Positions 12,036 to 21,429 of a stretch of DNA of 64,000 nt are shown piece by piece. How positions within the stretch are numbered: the stretch's first letter is position 1; every line of letters starts with the position of its first letter. A program made the position numbers and the translations under genes. The notes beneath the pieces were generated by a model that was given only the letters and a program-made list of their open reading frames with translations, ran no database searches and was not told the DNA's origin. Origin of the DNA: Cymbomonas tetramitiformis (taxonomy: Eukaryota > Chlorophyta > Pyramimonadophyceae > Pyramimonadales > Pyramimonadaceae); contig LGRX02033444.1 in the NCBI GenBank assembly GCA_001247695.2, forward strand, positions 1 through 64,000, read 5' to 3'.

Positions 12036-12106
12036 GATAGCAGTTCTCGGGTTGCAGCCCATTGCACCAAAGGTGCATCGCAGTCTTTGGGATGCAGCCC
12101 GAATTC
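12036..12106. repeat. Dispersed copy of the GGGTTGCAGCCC repeat with hairpin
   Basis: Nearly identical over about 60 bp to 8365-8425, including the GGTGCA-containing hairpin and TTTGGGATGCAGCCC end. Confidence 0.8.
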
Positions 12107-13429
12107 ACGTCATCAGCGTGGGTCATATAGTGCCCATGCATGTGTTGTATAAAATACAACACTACCCTCCAGCAGCGAAGTGGTTTGCTATTACCATCAT
12201 CGTATGCTGTGGGATGTCAATATATGATCAGAGAGCATGGATATATATATATATGTACCATGTTTGTCAATATCGGAGAGACTATGTCTTCTTTAAAATC
12301 CTCATGACTATATGTATAATGGTGCTATACTGATGTCAACACCTTTACTCTGAGTGATTTATTGATTTCAGATGTGATGTCGTGGCAAAAAATATGTCCA
12401 CGTCATTGGCACGAGTCATGTTGTGTCCATGCATACACGATCTTAGCGCAGGTCACAATACAGTGCCCGAGCATACGCGATTTTAGCGTAGGTCACATTG
12501 TGCCTCTGTTTATTATATATGAGAATATATATTACTCATCTTTGTGAGTCTAAACAGCATTGTGCTGATTGCAATGCTTTCTCTGGTGATTTATATATCA
12601 CAGATTATACCAAATGTGGTGATCGGTCCAGTGCAATATTTTGTCACCGGAATGTACAGGGATTGTGAATGATTGCAATCCAGCCGGAGGAATAATCTCA
12701 ACAGCTTATTCTGTACTAATGAATTCATCGGAGTTATACTCATTTCGACGATTCAAAAACCCATGTTAGTGACAACAGCTCATATGAATATATAGGGTTT
12801 TTATCAAAATGATTTTATGTGATGTCAACATATTATGAACAATTCACTTGCATCTCAGGACAAAGGAGTTACGCTTGGAAGGTCTTACATGGTGGTCACC
12901 AACAGTTATCAGCTGTTATTCGGGTGCCAAATTCTGCCTTCAACACTGGGACTATATCAACCAGTCTTACAGCGATGCACTTGTCCTTCCCACTCTTATA
13001 TACGGCTATAGTGCCAAAGTGCATCAGGTGGGATATATATATATACATTATATAACTATCATCTTCTGATCCAGGAAATGCAATTAAGCATGGTATCAGG
13101 TTATATGTTATGTATATAGTTCAGCATTCCAAACTTACTCGAGAATGTAAATGCTGAGCAAGAGTCAACTTATAGTCATTAGGATATAGTTTCCCATCCG
13201 AGTTTACACTTTATTAGTGATAGTGGATTTAACGTTGTACAGATTTCAACGTTATTTGTGGATGCAGTGATTTTATCAAAAGCAATCTATCAGAAATCAC
13301 CAGATCGGAATATGAAATGGATATGTGTGAATCCTATCCACCTTCTCCCCCCTTTGAGGAAGTGTGAACACATAGGCAGTCAGTTGCCTATATACCTCAA
13401 AATAGCATGCATTTCTATAGGAACCAGCT

Positions 13430-13528
13430 GTTACAGTTTTAGGGTTGCAGCCCTACAGTCCTTGGGTTGTAGCCCTGCAGTTTTTGGGTTGTTGCCCTAC
13501 AGTTCTAGGGTTGTTGCCCACAGTATTA
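13430..13528. repeat. Degenerate GGGTTGCAGCCCTACAGT minisatellite, four units
   Basis: Units of about 22 bp in the same family as 8360-8475 (CAGTTTTAGGGTTGCAGCCC and variants with TGTTGCCC). A single unit also stands at about 9880. Confidence 0.75.
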
Positions 13529-16500
13529 TCATGTCTGTGATGATTTAGCATGATATAATAATGCCAAAAAACGAAGTTTTTCGAAATAAAACTGGCATTT
13601 TAGGGCATATGTGGTTACAGTGGCCCTGTTACTCAATATGGTGTTTAGGGTGTTACTTGATATCAGTAACCCTAATACAGGTAAAAAATAAACAGTATGA
13701 TGTTTTTGCAACGATTTTTAAGCAAAACTGCATTTAATACCTACATAAATGTAAGGTGGTTTTCAGGAGGTACGTTACACCCCTGTTACACACATTTAAT
13801 TTTAGGGTTGTTACAGGGCGTTACACATGCTGCATAAATCAGGGATTGTTATTTGATATATAAACATTCATTTCAGCAAAAAAATCAATCCGAAATTTTC
13901 AAAATGTGTTTTACGTACAGCATTTTGAGCGATTTATCGTTACAGCAATAGCGGTACCCCTATATATTCAACACCTAATATTTAGGGTGTCACACAGATA
14001 TGACATGTGTCATTATGATTTCCTGATACCTCAATAGGTATAAAATCATAATTTTAAATAAAATGGGCACACATTTTTCATTTTGAAATTAAACGTGGAG
14101 CATTTTTACCCATTTTACAGCTTTTTCAGCTATCTGAAATATTGTTTTAGTGGCATATCTCAGTGTATATATGGAATGTAAGTACAGAATCACTGTAAGG
14201 AACTTCACTTTTGCATATGACAAATTTCATAGCAAATAAGTGAGTTGTGCTGTATATCAACATTTATGGTTGACAACATTCTGGGTTTTACTGATTTAAA
14301 CCCATGCACAGCAAATGTACTTATCTGATTATGTATAGATTAATCAACTTAAGTGGATACACCCACTTTAGTGATATTTCTCAACCTATGATTTGTTTTG
14401 AGCATAGGTCCGTGCTCTTAAGATTTATCAAAGTGATATATCTCATTTAGAACAAATCTGGACTTTGCTGGATACAATCACAGCAACTTGACACAGCACA
14501 TTTATATGTGTGTGGTTGTCCTTAACACTATTGTCAGATATCATGTAATATAGATCTGTGTGTTGCATGCAATTGATCTGATCAAGTCTGATTCAACTGT
14601 CAATATGCAACGTAGTTGTTGTAGTTGCTCCAGCGATAGTAAAGGTATGGACAGTGTTCGGCAGTTACCAGCTGCATTATGAACACTGTATAATGCCTTC
14701 GGGTCTGGAGATATTCTCCATCCAGCCCTACAGCATGTTATCTTATCCTGTTCCCTTATGTATCGCCATCATTGACACTTTCCACGCACATGTGTTTGGA
14801 AGTGGTATCTATATTACCATGTACAATATAGTTGATCTATTCACTCTGAGTCAGTGAATTTTAACATGTATAATGAATGCTAGTGTATGTGCAGTGTGTA
14901 GTACTGCTGATTAGTACTTATGTCAGTGTGTGTGTGTGTGTTTACTTGTACACACTCTGCAGAATATGTTCTGGATATCACAATATCCTAGACAATTTAT
15001 CATGCAAGACAGTCAGCATACCATGTACTGATTACATCTAACATGATATATATCAAGTTTAGGGATCATTGTAATTCCATGCTAATCTCATTACAAAATG
15101 AGTTGCTGATAGATTTTACATGAAGCTCAGGTGAGCATTCCATCCAGTGATCCACCATAGAATGTACATGTGATCTGGAGAGCATCTCGGCTCCACCAGG
15201 CATGACAAACTAATTATGGTGTTAAGATCACTTTCTGGTACCCTTTGCTACATGGATTCAAATATAGACTAGCATTCACTGCAATATGCTTATGCTCTAT
15301 GTACTACAGCTGTTATCGTGATCAAGCTGTACAGTATAATAAAGCATGTACAATTCACAATCAATGCAATCATTCAGCATAAGATATGTGCATGGTATAA
15401 AAGTGTATGCACTGCATGTTGATGATTGCTGTAAGTGAAATAAGTGCATGTGTGTGTGTGCTGATTCGCACACACATGTTGTGAACAGATCATTGTGATG
15501 CTAAATAGAATGATGCTGATGATTAAAGTATTTGTGCAGCCATCAGAACACTTTGGAATTTGCTGCAGTATGATAATGATACTTTTACAGCAACATAGTG
15601 GTAATGTATCCAAGCATAACGATCATGTATACAGTCATTCTGCATATGATTTCGACGGGCTTATACATATGTGCTTCTCACTGCATGTAAAACACATCAA
15701 AATTGTGCACGCTAAAATCGGGCGTTCTTCGCATGTGACGAAATCATGAAGAACGTATATCGTGCTGACAGGCCATAAATCATTGTACGCGCTGACATTG
15801 TAAACAGTGCGAAGGAATTGCTTTGCAAAAATCACTGATGTACGTCGCATACGAATGCGAGCGCTGACATGTATACGAATCAAAATTCTGCCGATGACAA
15901 CTATGTAATATATCATTCTGGACAATTTTTGAAAGTGATTCATACAAGCGCGCGCATGCTGCGATTGACTTCTGTAGAAATATGCGACAATCGCGCATGC
16001 TGCATCTGTAAATTAGTGACCATCGCGCATCAACATGTATGAAGCAATTTAGTGCAATCATGAAAATCGTGATACTGCGCTGATGATTTTCCACGCGAAA
16101 ACGATTTCGCCGCTGATTTATCGAATCTGCGAACATGCATACATTTGCGAACCATTTATGCGAATACGTTTCATTGCAGCGTCGATGTATGCCCTGCGCA
16201 CACCTTATCGCGTATGTGTGCGATCAGCTGTTTCCGCGTGTATGCTGCGAGAAATCTCCTCGCGCTATCTCTGCGCTGTTGATATGCGAGTGTATATTAT
16301 TCGCCCTGCAGATATTCAATATTATGCGAGCGCTGTCGATATGCGCCCACCTGCAAACCTGCGAACAATATCAAATATACTACGTCTATCGCTGCACCCA
16401 CTTGAGTTCTCGAGTATCGTGCCTTGACGACTTTTAGAATACCATTCTGTTACGGCTATGTAGACAAGCGCCGTGAATATATTATCAGTATACAAAATAA

Positions 16501-16834
16501 ACACTGCAAAGTTTGGACAGCAATGCAAGTGTACGGATGAGCGGGTTTGTGAGTGCAGTCTCTGTAAGAAGATCTGCTGAAGCACAACGCTTCCTCACTT
16601 TTGTACCTAACGTCTCCCATCATCTTAGATGGTACCGCCATTGGGTTGTGAACCCGAGACGTAGGTTGAACGACCAGCATGGTAATAACGACTAGTTCGT
16701 TCATGCTGCGCATGCGAGTTCCGCGCATGCTGAAAGCCAAGATGGTTCTTGTTTGTTTTCAAGATGTATCTTTGCTTTGCCATCTTCGAGTTCGACATAC
16801 GAACTCTCGATGACAGGGATGCCTGATGATATGA

Positions 16835-17056
16835 CATTATCATCTGGCGACATGTACAGTCATCGTCGACCGTACTGACGACTGTCATAAATATATGACG
16901 CGACTCGACATGTACAGTCATGGTCGACCATACTGTCGACTGTCATAATAATATATGACGCGACCGACTGACATGACATGACATGGTATGACATGTCTGA
17001 CAGGTATGACACGTATGACATGTATGACACATCGGTCATCGGTCATGACCCTGACA
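16835..17056. repeat. Two-copy repeat followed by a TATGACATG microsatellite-like tract
   Basis: CGACATGTACAGTCATSGTCGACC and CATAWATATATGACGCGAC occur twice about 65 bp apart, then a run of GACATG and TATGACAYG words leads into the 184-bp tandem repeat. Confidence 0.75.
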
Positions 17057-17490
17057 GTACGGGGCACCCGGCGATGAACCAACGACATTCCGGTCACTCA
17101 TGATCATTTTGGAAGTATTTCATAAGCATATAACAAACTATAACTCAAACCACTCCGAACTTGCTATCTGTTTCGCACTATCACGGGTTAGTCGGGTACA
17201 TACGTAAGGAAACCCTATCCAATTCAAGCGACACACGGCCGTACGGGGCACCCGGCGATGAACCAACGACATTCCGGTCACTCATGATCATTTTGGAAGC
17301 ATTTCATAAGCATATAACAAACTATAACTCAAACCACTCCGAACTTGCTATCTGTTTCGCACTATCACGGGTTAGTCGGGTACATACGTAAGGAAACCCT
17401 ATCCAATTCAAGCGACACACGGCCGTACGGGGCACCCGGCGATGAACCAACGACATTCCGGTCACTCATGATCATTTTGGAAGCATTTCA
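17057..17490. repeat. Tandem repeat, 184-bp unit, about 2.4 copies
   Basis: GTACGGGGCACCCGGCGATG begins units at 17057, 17241 and 17425, a period of exactly 184 bp with almost no changes. The third copy stops near 17490 and abuts the truncated minus-strand LTR element. The near identity implies recent amplification. Confidence 0.95.
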
Positions 17491-17509
17491 AACCAAAAAC
17501 AAAAAAAAA

Positions 17510-18434
17510 TTGGAAGGAGTGACTTCTTCCAATTCAGAGCGTTCGTCGTTAAACGTTGTTCCCGAGCCAAGATCGGCTGCGGGTCAACGTTTGCGGGATA
17601 ACTCAGCGCGGCGTGCTCCTGCTGGAAGGACTCCCTCAGCGCTACAGGTACGCTGCGCTTGACGATGTCCACCAGCGCTCGCCGTCCATCTCGGTCGGCA
17701 GACGCGTCGGTACCCGTAAGCCAGACGTGGGCGTTGCTGTACTTCTCGATGATAAGCGCAAGCACGTCGTAGAGCAGGGCGTTCACCTTTCCCACCACCA
17801 GAGCCTGGGGGTCGTCAAGGTCGAACGAGGCCAGCTCCAACCCGGCAGACTCGAACTCCGTACGTAGCTGAACCACCACATCGGAGAGGAGGTCCGCGTC
17901 GGCCGTACCGCTGAAGTAGTGCTTCTTGTCGCCGAGGACATCCTCGCGGATACCCTTGGCCCACGTCCGATGCAGCCGTCCTTTGTAGATCTCGTCCACA
18001 AGCCTGGACTGCTCCTAGAGATACTTCCTCGTCGCAACGTCGGCGTCGGTGCTGGAAGCAGGGTCGGGGTTCGTAACAGCCGGTGAGCTAGCCGTCGGTG
18101 TGTTGCGAACCGCGTCAGTTAGCCTCAACGAGGCGTCGATGTCGGAGTCCCTCGTGAGGGACCTCTTCGCACGTGTGTGAGCAACCATAATTCTGAAAGC
18201 CTGATGGGAGGTGGTACGTTGGGGCGCGTAAGGGTAATGGCGTGGGGAAAATGCGACGTCACAGTTACGTAAGGAGCGGGAAAGCCATGCGAGCAAGGGG
18301 CACTGGAAGACGTCGTCGAGGTCGAAGGTGCTGCAGACACTAGCCCAAGAAGCGGTAGCATGCTGGGCCAAGGCAAGCACTATACCGTAAAAGGACATTG
18401 CGCCAACGAAGCCCGGTCCAGGTCGAATCCCCAT
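17510..18434 (-). pseudogene. Truncated gag with a nonsense codon
   Basis: The minus-strand frame matches the first 300 or so residues of the gag at 21430-24195, including the hydrophobic N-terminal leader, the RSLTRDSDIDASLRL block and the D(R)DGRRALVDI capsid-like block. A TAG replaces the CAG of the intact copy near 18015 (KYL-stop-EQS), and homology ends near 17515. Both copies keep the same frame over the roughly 85 residues before the MTTRSKK-type start, which suggests that this leader is translated. Confidence 0.85.
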
Positions 18435-18586
18435 AGCGGCGGCTCAAGGACGCACTTACAAACTGCTCATCTCAAATTTCCCACTCGTACCCAAACGCTC
18501 CGTTGCGCACCACCTCTCAAAGCGGCTGTCTTAGCCAATCATGGCCAAATCAGCTGTGGAATATAGCGTGGAATGGGTCCACGGCC

Positions 18587-18846
18587 TACTGAAATATCCC
18601 GGTTCACGGGTATCAGACAGTCCTGGAACCAATATAGATAAACTCGTATAAGAAATACACCCTAAGCTAGATATACCCGGAACGGTCACGGAGTCGAAAC
18701 GGTCTCGAGTCTAGCTACCTGTGACACTCGGTGTGTCGCAACACAAGCTTACGGACCAGTCACGGTCCAGTGTTGGCTACCTAGGAATCTGTCATAGGGG
18801 CCTGCACCGGGACTCCCGGTCAGGGCTGCCTATACAGATTTCAGCA
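18587..18846 (-). repeat. 5' LTR of the truncated minus-strand element
   Basis: About 260 bp, with the same block order as the 21-kb LTR but many substitutions, so this insertion is older than the complete copy nearby. Confidence 0.85.
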
Positions 18847-18879
18847 CTTGATTTTAATGGGCAAGTCAAAGGTCGACAC

Positions 18880-19053
18880 TGCTGGAATTGGCACTGTGAC
18901 ATGTTCGTACTGTCACGTGTCATTTCCGGTATGTCATCTTCGGTGACTCTGCTTGTGTCAGCTAAAGTATTTATTCCCGTATGTTATCAATTATTGAGTT
19001 CGTTCTATCTCGCCGGGAGCGTTCTCCCCGTGGCTGCAGTACTGTTTCCAGCA
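18880..19053 (+). repeat. Left LTR of the 18.9-kb element
   Basis: 174 bp with terminal TGCTGGAA and TTCCAGCA. It ends immediately before the putative primer binding site. Confidence 0.85.
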
Positions 19054-19253
19054 GGTTATGGACCCACTTTACGCTTGCGTATTGTGATTTTTAGCGTGAA
19101 TTTTCACTTCGTGTTCGCTCTATCTTTATTTTGAGCGTAGCCATCTTTATCGCGGCCTACGGAGTCTGATTCTCGCTTTCGCTTGGGCGGTCCGGCAGTT
19201 ACGGGAATTTACGGCTGAGTGGTATCGGCATTTTATTCGCGCGTTCGCTTGCT

Positions 19254-20207
19254 TTGACGGATCCTTTTTTCCGTGATGGCTCTCGTAGATGTTTTGTCCG
19301 ACGTGGAGAGCTTCATGCTCTTTTGCTGTCATGCGACGAGAAATTGGGGAAGGTTTCATTCTCAAAACGCGCTCAGCTCATTTCCTTGTGCCAAGCCCAA
19401 GCTAAAGCGCTCGCTCATTTTAGGAGTGCCCCGCAGATTTTGCCGCGACCCGGGACAGTTTTGGAGCCGATTATTTTGGAGATAGTTGTTTCAGAGGGCG
19501 CAGGAGTTGGTGGTGTGCCTTCCGGCAATTTTGACGGCTCCGAGGTTTCGTTTTGTGAGATGGGCATTGGCAATGGGCTGGCAGTTTTGGACACCCGATC
19601 TATTTCTTCGCAGGTCACTACCACTTTACCCTTGCCTAGGGCTTCTAGAGCGAGTAGCGTGCGCGCACAGGCCCCTCCTGTGCGCCACGAAGTTCATTAT
19701 CTTCATCACCATCATGGCCCGACTGTATACTCTTCTGTGGACCCTGGGCATGAGAATTTTGGAGCTAGTGAGAGTGAAGATGAATCGGAGTACCCTCTTG
19801 GGTATTACGATGAGTCTGACGGCGATTGTGGGGAGTTTGATGGCCACTTGGCCTCTCCGCAATTTTGCCCTTCACAATTGGCACAGGCTCCTACCTTGGG
19901 CACAGGTTCCCAAGGGGAGTCTCATGGCGGTGTTTTGGACGTTGCAGCAGCCAATTTTTTCCCGCCAACATTTATTTCGACTGGTAATGCTTCGCTCTCT
20001 TCAGAGCGCGTTGACCCAGTTCACGATGACAACGACGATGATGAGTCCTACCCCTACCCTTCCGACGATCACGACGGGCACGACTCTGGTGGTGCTTACG
20101 AGGACGAGGCTGACCACTCCGATTACGGTTCTGGGGACCACTACGACTCTGGGTCTGATGGTGCTAGCGGCAGCTCATACGGGGGTTATTCTTCTGGTTC
20201 ATCTTAA
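19254..20207 (+). CDS. Acidic, Ser/Gly/Tyr-rich protein inside the 18.9-kb LTR element
   Basis: A 317-codon open frame lies in the position normally held by gag. I see no similarity to the gag proteins of the sister elements and no zinc knuckle. The first third contains a basic/aliphatic region. The second half is low complexity, with Asp/Glu clusters, an HHHH run near residue 150, and a C-terminal DDDESYPYP..SDYGSGDHYDSGSDG-type tail rich in Asp, Ser, Gly and Tyr. The true start may be a later ATG, since the listed start is set only by the open frame. A second long frame overlaps it (19486-20214). The lack of similarity to known proteins keeps confidence moderate; it may be a non-conserved open frame in a non-autonomous element. 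Confidence 0.4.
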   Translation: MTDPFFRDGSRRCFVRRGELHALLLSCDEKLGKVSFSKRAQLISLCQAQAKALAHFRSAPQILPRPGTVLEPIILEIVVSEGAGVGGVPSGNFDGSEVSFCEMGIGNGLAVLDTRSISSQVTTTLPLPRASRASSVRAQAPPVRHEVHYLHHHHGPTVYSSVDPGHENFGASESEDESEYPLGYYDESDGDCGEFDGHLASPQFCPSQLAQAPTLGTGSQGESHGGVLDVAAANFFPPTFISTGNASLSSERVDPVHDDNDDDESYPYPSDDHDGHDSGGAYEDEADHSDYGSGDHYDSGSDGASGSSYGGYSSGSS

Positions 20208-20666
20208 TTTCTAAACGGACAGGCAGGGCTTTTACTTCGGTGTTTCGACCACTAGCTGAGTTGGGATTGTCTTCGTATATCCTAGATTCTCGTTCTGACC
20301 ACTTGCGGACAGCTTGCCCCAGTAAGTCGAACCTTTAGGCATTTAAGTCCTCTCAATTTTGTTCGCAGTTGATGGCTACAAGCTAAGCCGACAGGCAGCT
20401 CCGATCTTGGTTAGTTTCTTCATCCCATGAGCAGACAGACGGCACTGTATTAGCTGTCGACCACTAGCCGGCAGGAATTTGCCTTAGAAACCTTTCCGTG
20501 TGAGCTGAGCTGACTAGCTAGGTGTTTATCCAGCATCCTCTGTTCATTTCTTTTCACTTGTGATCATGACTAGCTACGAGACTTATAACATTCTCATTAG
20601 ATGTAAACTCTAGTAGCTAGGGTGGTGACTTTCACAAGCTGTAGAGCCACCTCAGATGAGGTGGTG

Positions 20667-20842
20667 TGCTGGAATTGGCACTGTGACATGTTCGTACTGT
20701 CACGTGCCATTTCCGGTATGTCATCTTCGGTGACTCTGCTTGTGTCAGCTAAAGTATTTATTCCCGTATGTTATCAATTATTGAGTTCGTTCTATCTCGC
20801 CGGGAGCGTTCTCCCCGTGGTTCTGTATTGTCTTACAGGCGA
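20667..20842 (+). repeat. Right LTR of the 18.9-kb element
   Basis: Matches the left LTR closely up to CTCCCCGTGG near 20820, then differs over the last 22 bp. The end was set by the GACAC duplication, which is identical on both sides. Confidence 0.75.
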
Positions 20843-20847
20843 GACAC

Positions 20848-21017
20848 CCCCCACCCCCCCATCTTGAAAATCGCCTTTGTCCAAGGCAAGGTCCCAAGTC
20901 CACCCCCCCCGCCACCTGTCCGCGTGGTCAAAATAATTTCAAAATACCGCGTTATTTCCAGCGATATAAAAGTTTTTGAGGGCGATTTTTGCCCAACATG
21001 CGAACTTATATCGACCA
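20848..21017. other. Spacer between two LTR elements
   Basis: C-rich tracts (ACACCCCCCACCCCCC and CCACCCCCCCCGCCACC) and a short GGCGATTTTTGCC hairpin-like string. No gene. A similar G/C-tract block recurs at 25180-25300 together with GACTTGGG, hinting at a shared small repeat. Confidence 0.4.
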
Positions 21018-21022
21018 CGTGG

Positions 21023-21277
21023 TGCTGGAATCTGTATAGGCAGCCCTGACTGGGAGTCCCGGTGCAGGCCCCTATGACAGACCCCTAGGACCAACACTGG
21101 ACCGCTGACTGATCTATAGGTTCGTGCTGTGACACACGCTGTGTCACAGGTAGGCTAGTATCCGAGACCGTTGCGAGACCGTTCCGGGTATATCTAGCTT
21201 AGGGTTTATTATCTTATCACAGTTTATCCACACAGTTCGGGACCCTCTGATATCTAGTGAACTAGGATATTCCGGTA
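21023..21277 (+). repeat. Left LTR of the 21-kb gag element
   Basis: 255 bp. A TGTGACACACGCTGTGTCACA inverted motif lies inside. It ends TCCGGTA directly before the primer site. Confidence 0.95.
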
Positions 21278-21429
21278 GGTCGTGGCCCCATCCACGCTTT
21301 ATTCCACTTGCTAGTTTGGCCATGATTGGCTAAACGGCCGCTCGGAGAGGTGGTGCGCGTTTGCGCGTTTGGGCATTAGTGGGGATTATGAGATGAGCGG
21401 CTTGCGGTAAGCGACTTTGGGCCGCGGCT

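Larger units (their letters stand above)
7936..16750. other. About 9 kb of AT-rich DNA without a supported gene
   Basis: Only short open frames occur and none shows a recognisable domain or a sensible exon chain. What can be seen is scattered repeat debris: the GGGTTGCAGCCC minisatellite fragments annotated separately, recurring strings of the CTTCCCCCCTYAAGGAAGTG type near 11931 and 13341, several TATATATA tracts, and a TGGTATCAG string near 13093. From 15.7 to 16.7 kb the base composition shifts to more frequent CGC and GCG words. Old degraded transposons are the likeliest content. Confidence 0.5.
17510..18846 (-). mobile_element. Truncated gag-bearing LTR element, minus strand
   Basis: The 5' LTR (18587-18846) is a diverged inverted copy of the 255-bp LTR at 21023-21277. 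Read on the minus strand it starts TGCTGAAAT and ends ATTTCAGTA, followed by GGCCGTGGACCCATTCC where the primer site is expected. The gag reading frame follows, and the element breaks off near 17510, so the rest of gag, the 3' LTR and any duplication are missing. Confidence 0.85.
18880..20842 (+). mobile_element. LTR element with an unusual acidic protein and no gag
   Basis: The left LTR 18880-19053 begins TGCTGGAATT and ends TTCCAGCA. The right LTR 20667-20842 is homologous for its first 155 bp and diverges at the end. The 5-bp repeat GACAC flanks it (18875-18879 and 20843-20847). GGTTATGGACCCAC follows the left LTR directly. A CCACCTCA-GA-TGAGGTGG hairpin immediately precedes the right LTR. 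There is no pol and no recognisable gag, so it must depend on other elements for movement. Confidence 0.85.

Noticed and set aside
19486..20214. A 242-codon frame overlapping the acidic frame of the 18.9-kb element
   Set aside because: Its Thr/Leu-rich composition mirrors the Asp/Ser codons of the overlapping frame, so it is most likely a shadow. The choice between the two is not certain.
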